Below are positions 5,624 to 10,397 of a stretch of 10,397 bases of DNA, in pieces (the first letter of the stretch is position 1; every line of letters starts with the position of its first letter). The notes under the pieces were generated by a model. It was given only the letters and a program-made list of their open reading frames with translations. It was not told where the DNA came from and made no database searches. Made by a program: the position numbers and the translations under genes. The DNA comes from Sphingomonadaceae bacterium (GTDB taxonomy: Bacteria; Pseudomonadota; Alphaproteobacteria; Sphingomonadales; Sphingomonadaceae): NCBI GenBank assembly GCA_947442095.1, contig CANEVG010000092.1, positions 1 through 10,397 of the forward strand. Reading direction: 5' to 3'.

Positions 5624-7998
5624 GGCTGATACGTCAAGGTCACGCTCGACACCCGGCTCACCGCAACCGCGTCCGGCGCCAGATCGATCCGCTTGAACCG
5701 GTTCTGCGCATGCATCTGCACCTGATCCGTGAGGTGCGCCGTGCCGCGCCCCGCCGGATCGATGAACTGGTTCTGCCCGCCCACTTCGGTGATCGTGTAG
5801 ATCGCAGGGGCGGCGGGCGTCAGCTCCATCATTCCTACCCAGCCCTCGCCGCCGTTCAGCGGGACCATCTTTGGCCCCAGCCCCAGCTCGCCCCACAGCG
5901 CCTTGGCGCGCTCGTCATCATCGGGCAGCGGCGGGCGCGACGGGTCTTCTGCGTCTTCGGTGAAGTATTTCCAGAACACCGGCCGCTTCCACTCCGCCAT
6001 CGCCGCCTGCCCGAACTGGGGCCGCACCGCGGCTATCGTCTGGCGGATCGTCTCGGCCACCAAGGCATCGCGCGGACGACCCTCAAAGTAATCGAACGTC
6101 ACCGGCAGCCCCGCCGCTGGCCCCTGCAAGGTTCGCAGGAGCAGCGCGGTGCGGTACTTCTGATAGCGGTGCGCGTCGATATCCTGCCACCAGTTGCCCA
6201 TCACCGGATCGAACAGCACCTTTGGCGCGGTCTCGAGCCAGGTGCGAAACAGCGTAAGCCCCGCATTGTCGTAGCGCCCGTCCGCATCACGGTCCTCATA
6301 GCGCCCGTTCCACGAGAGCATGAGCTCGACCGCCTGCGTCACCTCGGCATCCTTCGCACTCGCCGCCGCGCTGCGCAGGCTTGAAGCAAACAGATAGGGC
6401 GGCGCATTGGCCCGGTCGCGCGCGCCGAAGCCGTTCCAGATCTGGCGGTTGTAGTCGGCCATATCGACCAGGGTCGCGCCGCGCGATCCCGCCGCGAGCT
6501 TGCTGCCGAGCCACGTGCGGAAGGTCGCCCCCATGCGCGCATCATCGCCCTCCCGGCTCCACGTGGTCGCCTTGCTGTTCCAGGCGTGGATATAGCCCTG
6601 CTTCGGGTTTACCATATGCGGGCGCTCGGCGGGCGAGAGGAAGCCCTGCCATTCGTATTCGCCGGTGCCAGGGGTAGGCAGGCGCGGATCGGTGCCGGGC
6701 GCGCGGCGCGGCAGCAGGCCTGTCTCCCAGAAGCCGATCTGCCCGCTTTCATCGCCGTAACAGATGCCGAAATTGATCGCCATTTTGGCCATCGCGGTAC
6801 CAAATTCGTCAATCGAGCGCGCGCGCTGCATGTCCACCAGCGCGGCCCAGTTCTCCAGTTCATGCCCGCGCATCGCAAAGCGGTGGGTGTAGACGGTGGC
6901 GCTGGCCTTATCCTCGCTCACCACCGGACCGTGCAGCGTCCACTTGAACTCGTGGACCACCGGAGCCCCGCCCTTAACAAGGATCGTCTGCGTCAGCCGC
7001 TCCATCTGCCGCCATTGGCCTTTGAACCAGTAGCGGTTCGGATTTTTCGGATCGAGCTTCTCGGCGAACGTGTCCGTGCTGTCGGCATGGCCCGAGGTGA
7101 TCAGCCAGCCATGCTGCGGCCCGCGCCCCATGATCGGCACGCCCCATGCGGGCGTGGTGAACCCCGCGCTATCAAACCCGCCGCCGTGCAGATGGATTTC
7201 CGGGCCATCGGCGGTCGCTTCCATCATCATGACCTTGCCGCTCGCCGTGCGCTGCGGCCCGAGCACGAGGCAGCGGCTGTGGTCCTTACCCGGCGCGGGG
7301 AGCGGTTCGGCGGCCTTCGCCAGCGGCGCGAGCGTCAGGAACGTCGGCTGCGGCATAGGCTGCGCGGGGGCCAAGTCCTCGCCGGGGGGAATAACCGTGG
7401 GCGTATCGGGGTCGGTTGCGGGCACCAGATCATTGAACAGTTGCCGCGCTTTCGCCTCACCATGCTGCAGGGTCATCGCCTGCAGAAACGCCATGTTGGT
7501 CACTTCCGAACCGCCCCGCCCGCGGGGAAAACCCGCGATCATCGCAAGGTAGTCGGTCAGGACCCAGCGCTCGGGCTTTACCCCCCATTTGGTGAATTCA
7601 TAGGGCGTCAGCCGCGCCGGATCGGCTTCGATGTCTGCAATCGCGCGGTTCACGCCGCTCACATAGGCCTGCAGCATGCGCTGATACTCGGCCGGAAGTG
7701 CCGCATACATGCGCAGGAGTTCGCCCCTTTCCGGCAGCCGCTGGCGCGAGACAATGTCGGATTTCACCGCATCCGGCCCAAGCACTTCTGCCAGCCGCCC
7801 AAGCGCGCGCCGCCGCGCCTGCTCCATATCGGCCAGCCGGTCCTGCGCCTCGGCATAGCCCGCGCCGTAGAGCACCGCCGCTGACGTATCGGCAAACACA
7901 TGCGGTACGCCGAACCCATCGCGGTCGATCCGCACGGTTTCAGCAGCAGCGGCAGAAGCCAGCAGCAGCGGAAGGATCGCAAAATGCTTGAGCCTCAC
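5620..7998 (-). CDS. Exported penicillin acylase family (S45) Ntn hydrolase
   Basis: Predicted periplasmic amidohydrolase made as one precursor that cuts itself into alpha and beta chains, the beta chain starting with the Ser nucleophile. The GTG at 7998 gives 792 residues starting RLKHFAILPLLLASAAAAET, a clear signal peptide with probable cleavage after Ala19. Frame-open sequence further upstream (to 8151) only overlaps the hydrolase gene, whereas GGAGG at 8006-8010 lies 7 bases before the GTG. Ser241 in DHSRCLVLGPQRTASGK aligns with the nucleophile. IHLHGGGFDSAG (268-279) and SGHADSTDTFAEKL (302-315) match the penicillin G acylase core, and Asn474 in HAWNSK is the likely oxyanion Asn. D569-x-D-x-DG-x-x-D577 resembles a calcium loop. 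Related enzymes cleave beta-lactam side chains, N-acyl homoserine lactones or other N-acyl amides; which applies here is open. It is the last gene of the leftward operon. Confidence 0.9.
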   Translation of the reverse strand: MRLKHFAILPLLLASAAAAETVRIDRDGFGVPHVFADTSAAVLYGAGYAEAQDRLADMEQARRRALGRLAEVLGPDAVKSDIVSRQRLPERGELLRMYAALPAEYQRMLQAYVSGVNRAIADIEADPARLTPYEFTKWGVKPERWVLTDYLAMIAGFPRGRGGSEVTNMAFLQAMTLQHGEAKARQLFNDLVPATDPDTPTVIPPGEDLAPAQPMPQPTFLTLAPLAKAAEPLPAPGKDHSRCLVLGPQRTASGKVMMMEATADGPEIHLHGGGFDSAGFTTPAWGVPIMGRGPQHGWLITSGHADSTDTFAEKLDPKNPNRYWFKGQWRQMERLTQTILVKGGAPVVHEFKWTLHGPVVSEDKASATVYTHRFAMRGHELENWAALVDMQRARSIDEFGTAMAKMAINFGICYGDESGQIGFWETGLLPRRAPGTDPRLPTPGTGEYEWQGFLSPAERPHMVNPKQGYIHAWNSKATTWSREGDDARMGATFRTWLGSKLAAGSRGATLVDMADYNRQIWNGFGARDRANAPPYLFASSLRSAAASAKDAEVTQAVELMLSWNGRYEDRDADGRYDNAGLTLFRTWLETAPKVLFDPVMGNWWQDIDAHRYQKYRTALLLRTLQGPAAGLPVTFDYFEGRPRDALVAETIRQTIAAVRPQFGQAAMAEWKRPVFWKYFTEDAEDPSRPPLPDDDERAKALWGELGLGPKMVPLNGGEGWVGMMELTPAAPAIYTITEVGGQNQFIDPAGRGTAHLTDQVQMHAQNRFKRIDLAPDAVAVSRVSSVTLTYQP

Positions 7999-8888
7999 AG
8001 AAATTCCTCCAGCGCCGCCAGAAATGCCTCTGGCGCTTCCTCCTGCGGACTGTGCCCGCAGGCTATCGCGTGTCCGCGCACATCCAAGGCCTTTTCGCGC
8101 CATGTGGCCAGCACGTCCCACAGCGCACCAACCGTGCCCATGCTGCCCCACAACACCAGAAGCGGCGCGGCAATCCGCGCCTCGGCATCCGCTGCATCAT
8201 GCACCAGATCGATCCCCGCCGCTGCCCGGTAATCCTCGCAAATCGCATGGCGGGTTGCGGGATCGGAATAACAGCGGCGGTACTCGGCCACCACGCGCGG
8301 ATCGGCGGAACCAGCAATCTTAGTCTGCGCCGCCAGATGCGTATCAAGGAAATGATCGGGATCGGCCGCAATCAGCCGTTCGGGCAGATCATAGGGCTGG
8401 ATCAGGAAGAACCACCAGAAATAGCGCCGCGCGAATTCCATGTTAGTACCGGCATACATCGTCGCTGTCGGCGCGATATCGAGCAGCACCATGCGTTCGA
8501 CCGCCTCTGGATAATCGAGCGCCATCCGGTGCGCCACGCGCGCGCCACGGTCGTGCGCGACCACCGCAAAGCGTTCGTGCCCCAGCTGCCGCATCAGCCC
8601 CACCTGATCGCACGCCATGACCCGCTTGGAATAGGCCTCGTGCTCCGCCCCGCCCGCTGGCTTGGCGCTGTCACCATAGCCGCGCAAGTCGCTCATCACG
8701 ATAGTGAAGCGCTCGGCAAGGCGGGGCGCAACCTTGTGCCAGGTCAGATGCGTCTGCGGGTGGCCGTGGAGCAACAACAACGGCGGCCCGCTTCCACTTA
8801 CGGCACAGCGGATCGAGACCCCGTCGACATCGGCATCGAACCAGCGGAAGCCGGGCAGGATTTCCGGATGTCCATCGACCAGTCTCAT
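7995..8888 (-). CDS. Alpha/beta hydrolase of the haloacetate/fluoroacetate dehalogenase family
   Basis: A 297-residue alpha/beta hydrolase resembling fluoroacetate dehalogenase (RPA1163) along its whole length: LLLLHGHPQTHLTWHKVAP (37-55), SDLRGYGDSAKP (66-77), AHDRGARVAHRMA (111-123), VLLDIAPTATMY (134-145), FLIQPYDLPERLI (161-173) and CEDYRAAAGIDL (217-228). The catalytic triad is Asp113-His279-Asp137, and Arg114 and Arg117, which hold the substrate carboxylate in dehalogenases, are present. The halide pocket is altered: the His-Trp pair (155-156 in RPA1163) is Trp158-Trp159 here, while a Tyr (Tyr220) is kept. It may therefore act on a carboxylate other than fluoroacetate, for example a bulkier haloacid or an ester or epoxide. 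ATG 8888 is preferred over the in-frame ATG at 8912 because it forms an ATGA overlap with the leuD stop. Its own TGA overlaps the acylase GTG. Confidence 0.9.
   Translation of the reverse strand: MRLVDGHPEILPGFRWFDADVDGVSIRCAVSGSGPPLLLLHGHPQTHLTWHKVAPRLAERFTIVMSDLRGYGDSAKPAGGAEHEAYSKRVMACDQVGLMRQLGHERFAVVAHDRGARVAHRMALDYPEAVERMVLLDIAPTATMYAGTNMEFARRYFWWFFLIQPYDLPERLIAADPDHFLDTHLAAQTKIAGSADPRVVAEYRRCYSDPATRHAICEDYRAAAGIDLVHDAADAEARIAAPLLVLWGSMGTVGALWDVLATWREKALDVRGHAIACGHSPQEEAPEAFLAALEEFL
8006..8010 (-). promoter_or_regulatory. Ribosome binding site that decides the GTG start of the acylase gene
   Basis: Read on the minus strand, GGAGG lies 7 bases before the GTG at 7998, inside the last codons of the upstream hydrolase gene. 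The GTG overlaps the hydrolase TGA as GTGA. Together with the signal peptide that begins exactly there, this settles the start. Confidence 0.85.
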
Positions 8889-9499
8889 TGCGGCTGATCG
8901 CCCAGCAGCCACGGCGCATTGGCAAGATACGCCGCCTCGAACGCCTTGATCTGGTCCGCCAGCAACAAGGTCTCCCCGATCCGGTCCAGACCCAGCATGA
9001 TCGCCTGGCGCAGCGAGGGTTCGATGGCGAACGGCACGACGAGCCCGCCCGCCGCAATCTCCTGCGCTTCCAGATCAATCGTCAGTTCGGTGCTGTCCGA
9101 AGCCGCCATCAGCGCCGCCAGAGGCTCAGGCCTGAGACTGACCAGCAGGAGCCCGTTGTTCCCCGCATTGTCGGCAAAGATCGCGCCAAAGGTCGTGCCG
9201 ATCACCGCGCGGATGCCATATTGCAGCATGCCCCACACCGCATGTTCGCGCGAGGAGCCGCAGCCAAAGTTCGGCCCCGTCAGCAGAATGCGGCACCCTG
9301 CCTTGTCCGGCCAGTTGAGCACGAACGCCGGATCGGGCGTCTCGTCCGCCCCGAAGCGCAGATCGTGAAACAGCCCGCGCGCCAGCCCCGCGCGGTCGAT
9401 GCCCTTCAGAAACTGCTTGGGCATGATCACATCGGTATCGATGTTCGCCCCCGCCAGCACGGCAGCGGGCGCGGTCAGCCGCGTGAGCCCGGCGCTCAT
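8885..9499 (-). CDS. leuD: 3-isopropylmalate dehydratase small subunit (LeuD family)
   Basis: This is the swivel-domain subunit that pairs with LeuC to isomerise 2-isopropylmalate to 3-isopropylmalate in leucine synthesis; paralogues hydrate citraconate, maleate or dimethylmaleate. At 204 residues it has the usual proteobacterial length. The key blocks are NIDTDVIMPKQFLK (19-32), the active-site loop NFGCGSSREHAVWG (77-90), and the C-terminal LGLDRIGETLLLADQI (169-184). The block TTFGAIFADNAGNNGLL (102-118) differs from the very common SFADIF form, which may be lineage drift or a different substrate. ATG 9499 is used because it overlaps the leuC stop as ATGA and starts the conserved domain at once; open frame further upstream only overlaps leuC. 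It is followed by the hydrolase gene, again with an ATGA overlap. Confidence 0.92.
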   Translation of the reverse strand: MSAGLTRLTAPAAVLAGANIDTDVIMPKQFLKGIDRAGLARGLFHDLRFGADETPDPAFVLNWPDKAGCRILLTGPNFGCGSSREHAVWGMLQYGIRAVIGTTFGAIFADNAGNNGLLLVSLRPEPLAALMAASDSTELTIDLEAQEIAAGGLVVPFAIEPSLRQAIMLGLDRIGETLLLADQIKAFEAAYLANAPWLLGDQPQ

Positions 9500-10397
9500 G
9501 GCACAAGCTCGCGCACATCGGCGAGGTGCCCGGCCACCGCCGCCGCCGCCACCATCGCCGGGCTCATCAGATGCGTGCGCCCGCCGCTGCCCTGCCGCCC
9601 CTCGAAATTGCGGTTGGTGCTGGAGGCGCAGCGCTCGCCGGGCGCGAGCACGTCGTCGTTCATGGCAAGGCACATCGAACAGCCCGATTGCCGCCACTCG
9701 AACCCCGCTTCGATGAAGATCCGGTCGAGCCCTTCCGCCTCAGCCTCGCGCCGCACCGTGCTGCTGCCCGGCGCAATCATCGCACGCACCCCCGGTGCGA
9801 CCTTGCGGCCCTGCAGCACCCGCGCCGCATCGCGCAAGTCCGACAGGCGGCCATTGGTGCAAGATCCGATGAACGCGCGGTCGATGGGAATGGCGCTCAG
9901 CGGTGTGCCCGGCTCCAGCCCCATATAGGCCTGCGCCCGCGCCGCATCGGCCTGCATCGGCGCAGGCAGCGCGGCAGGATCAGGCACCGCGCCGGTGATT
10001 GGCAGCGCCTGATCGGGGCTCGTCCCCCAAGTCACCATCGGCGCAATCGTGGCGGCATCCAGCATGACTTCGCGGTCGAACCGCGCCTCGGGATCGCTGG
10101 CGAGTTGGCTCCACGCTTCCCAGCCCCGCGCCAGCATCGCCGCCCCCGGCGCGCGCGGACGGCCTGCGATCGCCGCGAGCACCACCGCATCGGGCGCAAT
10201 CAGCGCGACCCGCGCGCCGCATTCCACCGCCATGTTGCACAAGGTCATGCGCCCCTCGATGCCCAGCGCGCGCACCGCCTCCCCGGCAAATTCCAGCGCA
10301 TGGCCATGCGCGCCTGCCGCGCCGATCTGGCGGATCACCGCCATGACCATGTCCTTGGCCGTCGTCCCCAGCGGCAGCGCCCCATTCGCAGTCACGC
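9496..10397 (-). CDS. leuC: 3-isopropylmalate dehydratase large subunit (LeuC family), N-terminus outside window
   Basis: Aconitase-family large subunit carrying a [4Fe-4S] cluster that binds and dehydrates the hydroxyacid substrate. About 300 C-terminal residues are in the window; by comparison with E. coli LeuC (466 residues) roughly 168 N-terminal residues lie beyond the right edge. The three cluster cysteines are seen in FIGSCTNGR and SGCSMCLAMN, with the same 60- and 3-residue spacing as E. coli Cys347, Cys407 and Cys410. Also present are TLCNMAVECGAR, VTWGTSPDQ, and STNRNFEGRQGSGGRTHLMS near the C-terminus. A GTG at 10395 is an internal Val, not a start. The gene leads into leuD with an ATGA overlap. 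Nothing else here is a leucine gene, so a paralogue for another dicarboxylate (for example a maleate or citraconate hydratase) cannot be excluded. Confidence 0.92.
   Translation of the reverse strand, partial: VTANGALPLGTTAKDMVMAVIRQIGAAGAHGHALEFAGEAVRALGIEGRMTLCNMAVECGARVALIAPDAVVLAAIAGRPRAPGAAMLARGWEAWSQLASDPEARFDREVMLDAATIAPMVTWGTSPDQALPITGAVPDPAALPAPMQADAARAQAYMGLEPGTPLSAIPIDRAFIGSCTNGRLSDLRDAARVLQGRKVAPGVRAMIAPGSSTVRREAEAEGLDRIFIEAGFEWRQSGCSMCLAMNDDVLAPGERCASSTNRNFEGRQGSGGRTHLMSPAMVAAAAVAGHLADVRELVP

Noticed and set aside
6586..7884. 432-codon plus-strand open frame opposite the acylase gene
   Set aside because: It is antisense to a gene with clear family motifs, is rich in Arg/His/Gly as expected for a high-GC shadow frame, and shows no recognisable domain or ribosome site.
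7999..8151. 51-residue N-terminal extension of the penicillin acylase
   Set aside because: It lies entirely over the 3' end of the hydrolase gene, reads as low-complexity Gly/Arg/Ala sequence, and would bury the signal peptide. The GTG at 7998 has a strong GGAGG and a GTGA overlap.
9530..9555. GCC-type trinucleotide run, possible microsatellite
   Set aside because: It encodes the Ala-rich C-terminal helix of LeuC (VAAAAVAG), which is Ala-rich in LeuC proteins generally; no sign of an expanded repeat.
9500..9697. Upstream extension of leuD
   Set aside because: It overlaps leuC in another frame and encodes Arg/Ala/Gly-rich sequence unlike LeuD; the conserved domain starts at the ATG at 9499.
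8888..9928. 346-codon plus-strand open frame opposite leuD and leuC
   Set aside because: Shadow of two well-supported genes; Arg/Gln/Ala-rich composition with no known motif.

Overview
The window is high-GC, densely coding bacterial DNA. Gene style, codon use strongly biased to G/C in third positions, and the families present suggest an alphaproteobacterium, most likely a sphingomonad (Novosphingobium/Sphingobium type). That placement is inferred from style, not from a marker gene. I see no tRNA, rRNA, insertion sequence, CRISPR array, phage gene or transcriptional regulator. Two genes are cut by the window edges: an unidentified gene tail at 1-90 and leuC at the right end.

Layout, left to right. 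(1) A plus-strand run: the unidentified tail, a CaiB/BaiF (family III) CoA-transferase, and an isochorismatase-fold cysteine amidohydrolase of the N-carbamoylsarcosine/maleamate amidase type. (2) A minus-strand acyl-CoA dehydrogenase whose stop codon overlaps that of the amidohydrolase. (3) The only real intergenic region, about 107 bp at 3107-3213, which is divergent and holds two perfect inverted repeats. (4) A plus-strand pxpA-pxpB-pxpC operon for ATP-dependent 5-oxoprolinase, joined by ATGA overlaps. (5) A minus-strand operon read from the right edge: leuC, leuD, an alpha/beta hydrolase of the haloacetate-dehalogenase type, and an exported penicillin-acylase-family Ntn hydrolase. Every junction in it is a 4-base ATGA or GTGA overlap. 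The acylase and PxpC genes again collide stop codon to stop codon.

How the genes may work together. PxpABC opens the lactam ring of 5-oxoproline to give glutamate. The isochorismatase-fold enzyme and the secreted acylase are also predicted C-N (amide) hydrolases, and the CoA-transferase and acyl-CoA dehydrogenase can activate and oxidise a carboxylic acid. The region therefore looks like accessory scavenging of amides, lactams and carboxylic acids, placed next to an aconitase-family (LeuCD) dehydratase. The LeuCD pair could be the leucine-biosynthesis isopropylmalate isomerase or a paralogue acting on another small dicarboxylate; its operon partners are not leucine genes.

Most notable points: a dehalogenase-like hydrolase that keeps the catalytic and carboxylate-binding residues but has Trp in place of the halide-pocket His; an acyl-CoA dehydrogenase with no Glu at the usual C-terminal site but one at the isovaleryl-CoA-dehydrogenase position; an 11-bp direct repeat that duplicates the amidohydrolase start; and the unusual four-gene leuCD-hydrolase-acylase operon.
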